From contig NZ_CAJGZN010000008.1 of NCBI RefSeq assembly GCF_904846235.1, positions 88,068-152,067 of the forward strand: a DNA stretch of 64,000 nt, written 5' to 3'. Every line of letters starts with the position of its first letter. The first letter of the stretch is position 1. A model generated the notes under the pieces. The model saw nothing but the letters and a program-made list of their open reading frames with translations, made no database searches and was not told where the DNA came from. The translations under genes and the position numbers were made by a program. The DNA is from Psychrobacter immobilis (GTDB taxonomy: Bacteria; Pseudomonadota; Gammaproteobacteria; Pseudomonadales; Moraxellaceae). Below are positions 27,074-35,365 of the stretch, piece after piece.

Positions 27074-28450
27074 ATGGTAACGCTCACCCCGACTCAAGAT
27101 AAATATCTGCCTTATGTACTAGCGGTAGCGCTATTTATGCAAATTTTGGACGCCACTATTTTAAACACGTCCTTACCGCAAATGGCACAGGCGTTGGGTG
27201 AGTCGCCACTAAAGATGCAGTGGGCTGTCATCAGCTATGCATTGACCTTGGCGATTTTTATCCCTATCAGTGGTTTTTTAGCGGATAAATATGGCACACG
27301 CCGCGTATTTTTATCAGCGGTCATCATTTTTTGTATTGGCTCATTACTGTGTGCTACATCGCAAACGCTAGATTTTTTGGTTGCCTCACGTGTGGTACAG
27401 GGTATCGGCGGTGCCATGATGACGCCTGTCGCTCGTTTGATATTGGTTAAGTCTTATCCGCGCAATAAGCTGCTCACTGTGATGAATTTCGCTGTGATAC
27501 CAGCGTTGGTTGCACCGCTAGTCGGTCCAGTATTAGGCGGCTATATCGTGCAGTATGCCAGCTGGCATTGGATATTCTTGATCAATATACCGATGGGCGT
27601 GGCAGGTTTTATCATGGGCAAAAAACTGGTTCCAGCGCTATTTGAAGATACCAAGCGCCTTGACTGGACAGGGTTTGTATTGTTTGCCGCCGCTGCTTGC
27701 GGGTTCACACTGGCTGTCGAGTTTGGTTCACAGATAGGTCGCGGGGTTTATGGGTTGTTGCTTGGGTTGGCCGCAAGTCTATTGATCGGCGCGTATGTCT
27801 GGCATGCCAAACGGCGAGCAGCTCCCCTGTTTCCACTCAGCTTGTTTGATATTCGCACCTTTCGAATCGGTATTACAGGCAACTTGTTTACGCGGCTTGG
27901 TATCAGTGCCGTGCCCTTTTTGCTGCCCTTATTACTACAAGTGGTGTTTGAGTACTCACCTTCGCAGGCAGGTTGGCTACTTGCCCCGATTGCGGTTGGT
28001 GCTATAGGTATTAAACCTTGGGTTAGCAAGATTATTCAGCGGTTTAGCTATCGTAAGGTGCTGGTCTACAATACCTTGTTTATGGGTTCGCTTATCATTG
28101 TGCTAGCGCAGTTTAATGATGCCTCGCAGTGGCTATGGTTTATACCTATTCTGACCATCATGGGTGCCTGTAACTCCATGCAGTTCAGTGCGATGAATAC
28201 GATTACGATTGGCGATTTACAGGGCACACAAACCAGTAGTGGTAACAGCTTAATGGCAGTTAATCAGCAGCTAGCGATTAGCTTTGGTATTGCGTTCGGT
28301 GCTGCTGTATTGAATTTATTACGTGAGCGTCTACAGATGGATACGTTAGTGGCGTTCCAAACCACTTATTGGATATTGGGCATTTTGACCATTCTCTCGG
28401 GGCTGTATTTTTTACGTTTAAAACCTGAGGATGGCCGCGGTTTATACTAG
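27074..28450 (+). CDS. MFS transporter, DHA2 family (MdtD-like)
   Basis: This 458-residue inner-membrane protein belongs to the 14-segment drug:proton antiporter group. Family motifs are clear: LDATILNTSLPQMAQALG (motif D1), GFLADKYGTRRVF (motif A), RVVQGIGGAMMTPVARLI (motif B) and PLVGPVLGGYI (motif C). The whole N-terminal half resembles Escherichia coli MdtD closely. It is likely to export small hydrophobic or organic compounds, but no substrate can be assigned. There is no membrane-fusion protein gene beside it. GGGA lies a few bases upstream of the ATG. Confidence 0.85.
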   Translation: MVTLTPTQDKYLPYVLAVALFMQILDATILNTSLPQMAQALGESPLKMQWAVISYALTLAIFIPISGFLADKYGTRRVFLSAVIIFCIGSLLCATSQTLDFLVASRVVQGIGGAMMTPVARLILVKSYPRNKLLTVMNFAVIPALVAPLVGPVLGGYIVQYASWHWIFLINIPMGVAGFIMGKKLVPALFEDTKRLDWTGFVLFAAAACGFTLAVEFGSQIGRGVYGLLLGLAASLLIGAYVWHAKRRAAPLFPLSLFDIRTFRIGITGNLFTRLGISAVPFLLPLLLQVVFEYSPSQAGWLLAPIAVGAIGIKPWVSKIIQRFSYRKVLVYNTLFMGSLIIVLAQFNDASQWLWFIPILTIMGACNSMQFSAMNTITIGDLQGTQTSSGNSLMAVNQQLAISFGIAFGAAVLNLLRERLQMDTLVAFQTTYWILGILTILSGLYFLRLKPEDGRGLY

Positions 28451-28555
28451 AGCGTGTCTCCAATCAAGATAAGCTTTCTATTGAGTGAGACTTTACGTAC
28501 AACACGTCTCTATTCTATATAGCCGAAACGTTAAAAATAGCTTATCTATAGACAG

Positions 28556-28602
28556 AAAAAAGCCAGTAAGCGATTGGATTATCAATCTCATACTGGCTTT
28601 TT
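28556..28602. terminator. Bidirectional terminator between exporter and bacterioferritin genes
   Basis: AAAAAAGCCAGTA (28556-28568) pairs with TACTGGCTTTTT (28591-28602), with a nested GATTG/CAATC stem in the loop. T tracts exist on both strands, and the flanking genes converge here. Confidence 0.85.
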
Positions 28603-28631
28603 CTTATGACTGACATTAATAATTAATACTA

Positions 28632-29111
28632 TTATGCGTCATCATCACTCATTTGCGATTGGATGTAGCGCTCTACACCAATACTCTCGATTAAGTCCTG
28701 CTGCGTCTCTAACCAATCTTCATACTCTTCATTGCCATCTTTTAGCGTGACTAATAGCTGGCGAGAGACATAGTCAGACTTTGTCTCACATAAGGTGACA
28801 GCATCAGTAATAATATCGAACTTTTGTCTCTCAAGACGTAAGTTGCACTCGATGATTTCTGGTACATCTTCGCCAACCAATACCTTGCCCAGTTCCTGCA
28901 AGTTTGGCAAGCCGCCTAACAGCAAAATACGAGCGATTAGGTCGTCTGACCATTTCATCTCAGCAATAGATTGCTTATATAATGAGTCATTAAGCGCCTC
29001 TAGACCCCAATGACGTGCAATACGTGCATGCAAAAAATACTGGTTGATAGCAATCAATGACTGCCCAAGTACTTTATTTAACGCGCGAATAACTTCTTTA
29101 TCCCCTGTCAT
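28632..29111 (-). CDS. bfr: Bacterioferritin, haem-binding subunit type
   Basis: This 159-residue ferritin-like four-helix protein keeps the haem-ligand Met52 (in AEMKWSD) but has lost most of the ferroxidase site: position 18 is Ser, 54 is Trp, 127 is Asn and 130 is Tyr, while Glu51 and Glu94 remain. It therefore resembles the haem-binding, catalytically inactive subunit of two-subunit bacterioferritins, as known from Pseudomonas and Neisseria. It lies 68 bases downstream of a second subunit that has the opposite pattern. AAAGG precedes the ATG. The pair is probably cotranscribed and forms mixed 24-mers. Confidence 0.92.
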   Translation of the reverse strand: MTGDKEVIRALNKVLGQSLIAINQYFLHARIARHWGLEALNDSLYKQSIAEMKWSDDLIARILLLGGLPNLQELGKVLVGEDVPEIIECNLRLERQKFDIITDAVTLCETKSDYVSRQLLVTLKDGNEEYEDWLETQQDLIESIGVERYIQSQMSDDDA

Positions 29112-29179
29112 TACCTTTCTCCCTTAATCTCTATTATTTATGCTAAATACTGTGAATGCTATTCATACGTAGGATGATA

Positions 29180-29668
29180 TCAGACAATATTAGGAGTAAC
29201 TTCAGCCACTTGGCTTTGTAGGTAATTCGGTAGACCAATCATGTCGATGAGACGGAGCTGCTGCTCAAGCCAGTGCGCATGATCTTCTTCGGTGTCTTTC
29301 AACTGCTCAACCAACATCTCACGCGTGACATAGTCATGCTCTGCTTCGCAAAGTGCGATGCCTTCTTTTAGATGCTTTTGTACTTGATACTCTAAATCTA
29401 GGTCAAACTGCAACATCTCAGGGACAGTCGCACCGATATGGATAGCGTCGACCGACATCTTTGGCGTGCCACTCAACATCAAGATACGGCGAATGATATT
29501 TTGCGCGTGTAGCGTTTCGTCTTCCATTTCATGATGGATACGGTCGTATAACTTGCCATAGTGCCACTCAGCATACATCTCTGAATGGATAAAATATTGG
29601 TCACGGGCGGCAAGCTCACCACCTAGTAAGAAATTCAAATAATCAATGACTTTCTGGCTACCTATCAT
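29180..29668 (-). CDS. bfr: Bacterioferritin, ferroxidase subunit type
   Basis: This 162-residue bacterioferritin has the di-iron ligands Glu18, Glu51, His54, a Glu near 93, Glu127 and His130. The haem ligand Met52 is replaced by Thr (in DETLHAQ). It should therefore oxidise and store iron but not bind haem by itself. It is the upstream gene of the pair, complementing the haem-type subunit that follows. A Fur-like site lies about 190 bases upstream of its start. The ATG at 29668 is the family start ([12 protein letters not shown]). Confidence 0.93.
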   Translation of the reverse strand: MIGSQKVIDYLNFLLGGELAARDQYFIHSEMYAEWHYGKLYDRIHHEMEDETLHAQNIIRRILMLSGTPKMSVDAIHIGATVPEMLQFDLDLEYQVQKHLKEGIALCEAEHDYVTREMLVEQLKDTEEDHAHWLEQQLRLIDMIGLPNYLQSQVAEVTPNIV

Positions 29669-30050
29669 AACGCGTACTCCCCTATTTATTTTTACCGATC
29701 ACCATACATCCACAATTTATTATATAAGGATAGCATAATTGGCAAACTGATCAGTAAAAATCAAAATCAATAAAATGGCTTCTAATCTCAGGTAAATATA
29801 GTAGCATACAGGCGCAGTATAGGGTGTAACGTTATGAACTAAGAATAAGATGCTAATTGAGAATCATAATTAGCTACAACTGGCATGAGACTATTTAATA
29901 TAGTTCGTGTTGGTGTATGACTGAGGTTATACGGACGCTTGCACCCTGCTCCTTATGTATAATAAATAGAGTTAGATGCAAAATACTGAATATAATTTAT
30001 CGTGTTAGGTCTTATTGCACTAGATAACGAGAATATGTGATTAACAGTGT
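29669..30050. other. 382-bp intergenic region upstream of the bacterioferritin pair
   Basis: No gene was found. The stretch contains a Fur-like inverted repeat, annotated separately, and is otherwise AT-rich spacer that should hold the promoter of the bacterioferritin genes and the 3' end of the bfd transcript. Confidence 0.55.
29858..29872. promoter_or_regulatory. Fur-like box upstream of the bacterioferritin genes
   Basis: TGAGAATCATAATTA matches the 7-1-7 Fur consensus TGATAAT-N-ATTATCA at 12 of 14 arm positions, and it sits inside a perfect GCTAATT/AATTAGC inverted repeat. Regulation by Fur is inferred from this match. Confidence 0.45.
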
Positions 30051-30242
30051 TTAAACGGCGTACGCTAGATTATCGAGTTTTGCATGGTGTTCATCTAGGT
30101 AGTCATTAACCATCGGCTCACAACAGCCACAGCACGTTGCTACATCGAGCGTATCTTTTAGACCATCGAGCGTATCAACACCTGCAGCAATAGCTGCTTT
30201 GATTTGCTTTTCTTTTACGTTGTTGCAGATACATACGTACAT
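30051..30242 (-). CDS. bfd: Bacterioferritin-associated ferredoxin (Bfd)
   Basis: The frame extends to 30284, but the ATG at 30242 has an excellent AGGAG seven bases upstream and gives the family start MYVCICNNV. The 63-residue protein has the [2Fe-2S] cysteines of Bfd: Cys4 and Cys6, then the TCCGCCE group (Cys37, 38, 40, 41). Bfd docks on bacterioferritin and passes electrons to its haem so that stored iron is released under iron shortage. It lies 380 bases upstream of the bacterioferritin genes, on the same strand but with its own likely promoter carrying a Fur box. Confidence 0.9.
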   Translation of the reverse strand: MYVCICNNVKEKQIKAAIAAGVDTLDGLKDTLDVATCCGCCEPMVNDYLDEHHAKLDNLAYAV

Positions 30243-30630
30243 GGATTGGCTCCTCGGAATACCACTATTCGATAATGACGGCATACGACACTTATATAAA
30301 AACTTTTGTGATAAGTGTCATTGATAGACGGATAATTTACTGTTTTCTAGCAATTAAAACTTAGTCGTTAAAATCACGTTTATCGCTTGCAGTATAATAA
30401 CGATAATTATTATCATTTTCAATCACATTCGATATATTTATTCGTTGAGACAGTATCCTTGTATTACAGGCAGTTCATTTATGTAAGTGGATATAAGTGT
30501 GCGTGTAACCGAATATTGTCAAAGGTAGTGAATTGACGATGAACTGTAAATTTGCTTATTTTTTAATCGATTTTGTAGATAACTGCTGTTATATTGAACC
30601 CCTATTAACGAAGCCCATTGGAATTCACCT
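30243..30630. other. Divergent promoter region of bfd and the ArsR gene
   Basis: No gene was found in these 388 bases. It contains a good Fur box at 30402-30420 and the promoters of two divergent genes. Confidence 0.55.
30402..30420. promoter_or_regulatory. Fur box upstream of bfd
   Basis: GATAATTATTATCATTTTC agrees with the 19-bp Fur consensus GATAATGATAATCATTATC at 16 positions. It lies 160 bases before bfd. Iron-starvation induction of bfd is established in other gammaproteobacteria. Confidence 0.65.
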
Positions 30631-30960
30631 ATGTCTGATAATAACTTTACGATACGACCTATCGATTTATTCAAAGTCCTATCTGATCCGACACGTCTAA
30701 AAATATTTCAAATTCTTTTTAAAAAAGAAGCACGTTGCGTGGGTGATTTGGTAGATATGCTTGACCAGCCACAGCCAACGATATCACGCCACCTAAACCA
30801 TTTGAAAAAACTGGGTATTCTGAGCTGTGTACGTGACGGTACTTGGATGTGGTATGAGGTCGCTGATGATTTACCAGATTGGTGTCAAGATATCTTAGAC
30901 ATCACCTACGAGCAAATCACTCCTAGAGGCACTAGTAGAGATGTATCGGATCTTGCTTAG
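30631..30960 (+). CDS. ArsR-family transcriptional regulator
   Basis: This 109-residue winged-helix regulator has the ArsR/SmtB core (LFKVLSDPTRLKIFQILF, then TISRHLNHLKKLGILSCVRDG). The metal-binding ELCVCDL motif is reduced to ARCVGDLV with one Cys (Cys36), so it may bind a metalloid through fewer thiols or sense something else. There is no arsenic or metal resistance gene next to it. Its position beside the iron genes does not by itself show a link. A bidirectional terminator follows. Confidence 0.85.
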   Translation: MSDNNFTIRPIDLFKVLSDPTRLKIFQILFKKEARCVGDLVDMLDQPQPTISRHLNHLKKLGILSCVRDGTWMWYEVADDLPDWCQDILDITYEQITPRGTSRDVSDLA

Positions 30961-31047
30961 ATACGATTGTCCGCTTAGATTTTTGGTTCTTTGACTGTAC
31001 TTTATAAAAAGCGTTTAAGACCATAGATCTGCGGCAATGCTCCAGAC

Positions 31048-31080
31048 CAAAAAAGACCTACTTTCGTAGGTCTTTTTTTT
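31048..31080. terminator. Bidirectional terminator between the ArsR and cysA genes
   Basis: AGACCTAC (31054-31061) pairs with GTAGGTCT (31066-31073) across the loop TTTC, with A and T runs on either side. It serves the converging ArsR gene and the sulfate-transport operon. Confidence 0.9.
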
Positions 31081-31126
31081 TGCTCAACTATTGGTAATTC
31101 GACCTAAATGGCGCTAGGTCAAATAC

Positions 31127-31849
31127 TTATACAAGATCTAAGAAATCGCTGATAAAGGCGTTGGCTGGCTGGTGTATCAGCTCCTCTGACGTGCCTACCT
31201 GCTCTACTCGGCCCTGATTCATCACGACGATCTCATCTGATACCGCACGCGCTTCTTCTTGATCATGCGTCACCATGATACTGGTGATACCAAGCTCGTG
31301 GTGGATGTTTTTTAGCCATGTGCGCAGCTCTTTACGGACTTTGGCATCTAGTGCACCAAACGGCTCATCTAGCAGCAACAGCTTCGGTTTGACAGCAAGT
31401 GCACGTGCTAATGCAATGCGCTGGCGCTGACCACCTGATAGCTGATGCGGATAAGCATTGGCAACTTGTGGTAGCTGTACGAGGTCTAAGAGCTCTGCCA
31501 CGCGCTTATTGATATCAGCTTTGCTTGGGCGTTCGTTTTTTGGCAATAAGGTCAATCCAAACGCCACATTGTCCGCGATGTTCTTATGGCGAAACAGTGC
31601 ATAATGCTGAAACATAAAGCCAATATGGCGCTTTTGAACTGGGGTATTGGTCACATCCAGCTCATCGAACAATACCTGCCCAGAGTCAGCATACTCTAGA
31701 CCTGCGATAATACGTAGCAAGGTAGTCTTACCACAGCCTGATGGACCTAGCAACGTCGTCAGCTTGCCAGTCGGCACCGTGATATTGATATTGTCTAAAG
31801 CGGTAAAATTGCCGAATTTTTTATTAACGTTGCGAATCTCAATGCTCAT
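31127..31849 (-). CDS. cysA: Sulfate/thiosulfate ABC transporter ATP-binding protein CysA (short form)
   Basis: This 240-residue ATPase has Walker [10 protein letters not shown] (35-43), signature LSGGQ (137-141), Walker B LLLLDE (157-162) and the H-loop MVTHDQEEA. It energises sulfate uptake with CysT and CysW, whose genes lie immediately upstream. Canonical CysA has about 340-365 residues, the extra part being a C-terminal regulatory domain; this protein stops right after the nucleotide-binding domain ([10 protein letters not shown]). It is probably a natural short form, since the gene ends cleanly and a terminator follows. Confidence 0.92.
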   Translation of the reverse strand: MSIEIRNVNKKFGNFTALDNINITVPTGKLTTLLGPSGCGKTTLLRIIAGLEYADSGQVLFDELDVTNTPVQKRHIGFMFQHYALFRHKNIADNVAFGLTLLPKNERPSKADINKRVAELLDLVQLPQVANAYPHQLSGGQRQRIALARALAVKPKLLLLDEPFGALDAKVRKELRTWLKNIHHELGITSIMVTHDQEEARAVSDEIVVMNQGRVEQVGTSEELIHQPANAFISDFLDLV

Positions 31850-31945
31850 AATCGTATCTCTTATTATATCTTTTGTCGTATCGTGGCAAGTAGCTGAGTA
31901 GCGACTGCATCCGTAGTATTAACATCATTTATCAGATAATGGCAG

Positions 31946-32896
31946 TTATACCTTGCCAGTACTGTCCGCACTCGTCGATTCAGTATTGACCGTTGCGTTA
32001 GCACTCACTGGCAGCTCAGGTGCGCTGGCAAGCCGCTCAGAATTAGCAAATTTACGCTCTTGTATCTTGGTCATGACTTGCTGAATCAGTAGCGTCACTA
32101 AGGCAAGTGCAGCCAATATGCTCGATAAGGCAAACGCAGCGGTAAAGTTATAATCGTTATAGGCAATCTCAACCAATAGCGGCATGGTGTTGGTCTCGCC
32201 GCGAATGTGACCAGATACCACGCTGACCGCACCAAACTCACCCATCGCGCGGGCATTGGTCAGAATCAAACCATATAGCAGCGCCCATTTGATATTAGGC
32301 AATGTCACATGCCAAAATGTCTGCCAACCAGTCGCACCTAATGTTAGCGCTGCTTGCTCTTCAGAGTCGCCTTGAGTCTGCATCAATGGGATCAGCTCAC
32401 GTGCAACAAACGGAAAGGTCACAAACAACGTCGCCAAAATGATACCAGGTACTGCATATATGACCTGAAAACCCATACTCTCAAGCCAGCCGCCGATAGT
32501 AGAGTTCAGTCCAAACAGCAGCACAAACATCAAACCTGCAACCACTGGCGATACCGAAAATGGTAAATCTAGCAAAGTAGTGACCAGCTGCTTACCTTTA
32601 AACTGGTAACGCGTGACAAGCCATGCAATTGCGATGCCCATTACCATATTAATTGGTAAGACAATTCCTGCCGTGATGAGCGTCAGCTTGATGGCTTGTA
32701 AAGCTTCAGGGTCTACTAATGAAGCAATATATAACTGCCAACCATTTTTAAAGGCTTCGTAAAACACAGCCAGTAATGGAATGACCAACATGACAATCAT
32801 GAATAACACTGCAATGGCAATAAAGGTGCGACGTATCCATGGGGTATCTTTGGTCGCAGCGTTGCTTTGGTAGTCGTAGCTATTAGATATTTGCAT
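31946..32896 (-). CDS. cysW: Sulfate ABC transporter permease CysW
   Basis: This 316-residue inner-membrane permease has six predicted spans and the family EAA-loop (EEQAALTLGATGWQTFWHVTLP) that contacts CysA. ARAMGEFGAVSVVSGHI is the characteristic CysW motif. The C-terminal 40 residues are a polar, Ser/Thr-rich tail longer than usual. Its start lies one base after the stop of cysT, so the two are translationally coupled. It works with CysT as the membrane pore for sulfate. Confidence 0.94.
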   Translation of the reverse strand: MQISNSYDYQSNAATKDTPWIRRTFIAIAVLFMIVMLVIPLLAVFYEAFKNGWQLYIASLVDPEALQAIKLTLITAGIVLPINMVMGIAIAWLVTRYQFKGKQLVTTLLDLPFSVSPVVAGLMFVLLFGLNSTIGGWLESMGFQVIYAVPGIILATLFVTFPFVARELIPLMQTQGDSEEQAALTLGATGWQTFWHVTLPNIKWALLYGLILTNARAMGEFGAVSVVSGHIRGETNTMPLLVEIAYNDYNFTAAFALSSILAALALVTLLIQQVMTKIQERKFANSERLASAPELPVSANATVNTESTSADSTGKV

Positions 32897-32897
32897 A

Positions 32898-33782
32898 TTA
32901 GCGAGCTCCTACACGGCGCGACAGTTTCCACTGCATGATATTAATGGTGAGCAAGATGACAAATGATATGAGTAGCATAAATAATGCCACCGCAGAAGCT
33001 CCTTGAATATCAAACTGCTCAAGTTTACTGATAATAATGAGCGGCAAAATCTCAGACTGCATCGGAATATTACCCGCGATAAAGATAACTGAGCCATACT
33101 CACCAGTGGCACGGGCAAACATCATACCTGCGCCCATCAGCAAGGCTGGCAATAGCTCTGGCAAAATCACTTTACGAAAAGTCGTTAATCGATTGGCGCC
33201 CAATACCGCAGCGGCTTCTTCAAACTCAACCGACAGCTCAGCGAGTACTGGCTGTACTGCACGGACGATAAAGGGGAAGCTCACCACAACTAAAGCTAGC
33301 CAAATACCTATTGGCGTAAAGGCAACCTGAATATCGAACTTGGCAAACCATTGACCGATCAAGCCATTAGGCGCATATAAAGTGGCAAGCGAGATACCTG
33401 TAACAGCCGTTGGTAGTGCAAATGGTAAATCGACCAAAGCATTAATCAGTGACTTGCCCCAAAACTCATAGCGGACAAGTACCCATGCGACCAGTGTGCC
33501 AAATACCATATTGGTCAGCATCGCCAAAAACGACATCCATAAGCTCAGCTTAATAGCGGCAGTGACTTGTGGCTGGGTAATGGTTTCCCAAAAGCCCGTC
33601 CAACCCATCTGCGTCGTGGTATAGGCCATCATGGCAAACGGTAGTACCACCAATAACGACAAGCTAAAGACAGTAATACCCATGCTCAGACCGAACCCGG
33701 GTAGCACATTGCGCTGACGCAAGCGGGTCAGCCAACTTTTTTTATTGCCGGGCTTACTGGCAGAAGAAGATGTTGCACTCAT
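32898..33782 (-). CDS. cysT: Sulfate ABC transporter permease CysT (CysU)
   Basis: This 294-residue permease has an N-terminal cytoplasmic basic stretch, then six membrane spans. The CysA-contact loop reads EEAAAVLGANRLTTFRKVILPEL, given here in parts as EEAAAVLGANR and ILPEL, and RATGEYGSVIFIAGN is the family signature. It forms the heterodimeric pore with CysW. It follows a sulfate-binding lipoprotein gene after a 220-base gap that contains a hairpin. Confidence 0.94.
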   Translation of the reverse strand: MSATSSSASKPGNKKSWLTRLRQRNVLPGFGLSMGITVFSLSLLVVLPFAMMAYTTTQMGWTGFWETITQPQVTAAIKLSLWMSFLAMLTNMVFGTLVAWVLVRYEFWGKSLINALVDLPFALPTAVTGISLATLYAPNGLIGQWFAKFDIQVAFTPIGIWLALVVVSFPFIVRAVQPVLAELSVEFEEAAAVLGANRLTTFRKVILPELLPALLMGAGMMFARATGEYGSVIFIAGNIPMQSEILPLIIISKLEQFDIQGASAVALFMLLISFVILLTINIMQWKLSRRVGAR

Positions 33783-33882
33783 AGTGATGTCCTATTGCCT
33801 AACTGATGGTACTTAGCGAGGGTGCTCACTGTAAGACCATTATTACCATTGTTATCAAAATTATTATTGGTCGGCTTATGAT

Positions 33883-33917
33883 ATAAAGGACATAGTGCGT
33901 ACGACCATGTCCTTTAT
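33883..33917 (-). repeat. Intercistronic hairpin between sulfate-binding protein and cysT genes
   Basis: ATAAAGGACAT (33883-33893) and ATGTCCTTTAT (33907-33917) form a perfect 11-bp stem with a 13-base loop. No long T tract follows. It may stabilise the 3' end of the abundant binding-protein mRNA or partly attenuate the permease genes. Confidence 0.6.
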
Positions 33918-34005
33918 GGGGTGCTTCATGACTGACTGTACGATTAACTGAGTTAATCTGTTGCAGTGTTTAGCGCAGTAGCTGCTCTAACTACTCAGCT
34001 AGCAA

Positions 34006-35097
34006 TTACTGTGGCGCGTTAATTGCTAATTGGTCAAACACACCGCCATCACTGAAGTAAGTGCTCATGATCTCATCCCATGTGCCAAAGGCATCGTTCG
34101 GGCGGAAAGTCTCAACTGGCGGTAATTTGTCACCGTTTTTGTCAAGCACGCTCTTAACGCTAGGACGTAGATATAGATTGGCCGCTAGTTGCTGAGCAGG
34201 CTCACTCCATAAGTAATCAAGATACGCTTTGGCAGCGTCTGTAGTGCCTTTTTTGTCTGTTACCGTCTTCACAACTGCCACAGGGCTCTCTGACTTGATA
34301 GAGTATTTTGGATAAACGATGTCTACTTGACCCGCGCCAAAATCAGTTGCTGCAAGGTTGGCTTCGTTTTCAAAAGTGACCAATACATCACCAATACCGC
34401 GCTGTACGAAAGTCGTTGTCGCGGCACGTCCGCCGTTTTCATAGACTTTGACATTTTTTAGCATGTCTTTTACGTAGCCTTTAGCTTTTGTTTCATCTTT
34501 ATTAAAAGCATGTAGACCATAACCGTATGCACCTAAGAACGCATAACGACCGTTACCCGTCACCTTTGGATTGGCCATGACAATCTCAACACCGTCTTTG
34601 GTCAAGTCTTCCCAGTCTTTGATATTTTTTGGATTATCTTTACGTACCAAAAATACGATCGTGCTGGTAAACGGCACTGCGTTGTCTGGGAATTTGCTTT
34701 CCCAATCTGACTCAACCAAGCCTTTTTTCTCAAGCAGCTCAATATCAGACCCTTGGTTCATGGTGGCAACATCGGCTTGTAGACCGTTGGCAACAGACAA
34801 TGCCTGTTTGCTTGAGCCGCCATGTGACTGTTTGATTAGGATATTGCTGTCTGGATTTTCAGCTTTGTAGTGTTCCACAAACAATGGGTTGTAGTCTTTA
34901 TAGAAGTCGCGTGCCACATCGTATGAGACATTAAGCAGCTCGATATTTTGCCCTTCTGTCGTCGCTGAACCATCAGCTGAGGCCTCAGTAGTCTCACTGT
35001 TGCTACAGCCAGCTAAACCCAATGTCAAAGCAACGCCAGCAATACTCAAGGCACTAAGAGTCTTACTTTTCTGTTGATAACGAGCTACGTCTGTCAT
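34006..35097 (-). CDS. Sulfate-binding lipoprotein, copy 1
   Basis: This is a solute-binding protein of the sulfate/thiosulfate family (Sbp/CysP). The open frame begins at 35148, but the ATG at 35097 has GAGG five bases upstream and starts just before a lipoprotein signal (ALTLGLAGC, lipidated Cys31). The mature part has the family blocks NVSYDVARDFYKDYNPLF, SHGGSSKQALSVANGLQAD and NGRYAFLGAYGYG. The product is 363 residues. It is the binding protein nearest to cysT, and a paralogue lies upstream. Enteric Sbp is a free periplasmic protein, so a lipid anchor is a difference. Confidence 0.9.
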   Translation of the reverse strand: MTDVARYQQKSKTLSALSIAGVALTLGLAGCSNSETTEASADGSATTEGQNIELLNVSYDVARDFYKDYNPLFVEHYKAENPDSNILIKQSHGGSSKQALSVANGLQADVATMNQGSDIELLEKKGLVESDWESKFPDNAVPFTSTIVFLVRKDNPKNIKDWEDLTKDGVEIVMANPKVTGNGRYAFLGAYGYGLHAFNKDETKAKGYVKDMLKNVKVYENGGRAATTTFVQRGIGDVLVTFENEANLAATDFGAGQVDIVYPKYSIKSESPVAVVKTVTDKKGTTDAAKAYLDYLWSEPAQQLAANLYLRPSVKSVLDKNGDKLPPVETFRPNDAFGTWDEIMSTYFSDGGVFDQLAINAPQ

Positions 35098-35365
35098 AAA
35101 TACCTCAAAGATGTCTGTTGTGTAATGCAAGTATGCTAACAGCGCCATCTTATTATGTTTAATGATGAATATGCGTATGTTATTGCCAAAAGGGAATAAC
35201 CAGTAAACAAAGCCAGATATATCAATAAGTTGTTAAAATAATCTACATGTATAACTGACTGTTTGTTTATTGATGGTTTTAATGCTGACATGCACCCTAT
35301 CTATCTTGTCCGTGTTTTATTGAAAGCAGCTAAGATAGATAGTTCTATAAACTAAAACTTAACCA

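Noticed and set aside
21973..28602. The similar stem sequences at 21973-22004 and 28556-28602 as a dispersed repeat family
   Set aside because: Both are ordinary terminators that share only the short AAAAAGCCAG start of the stem.
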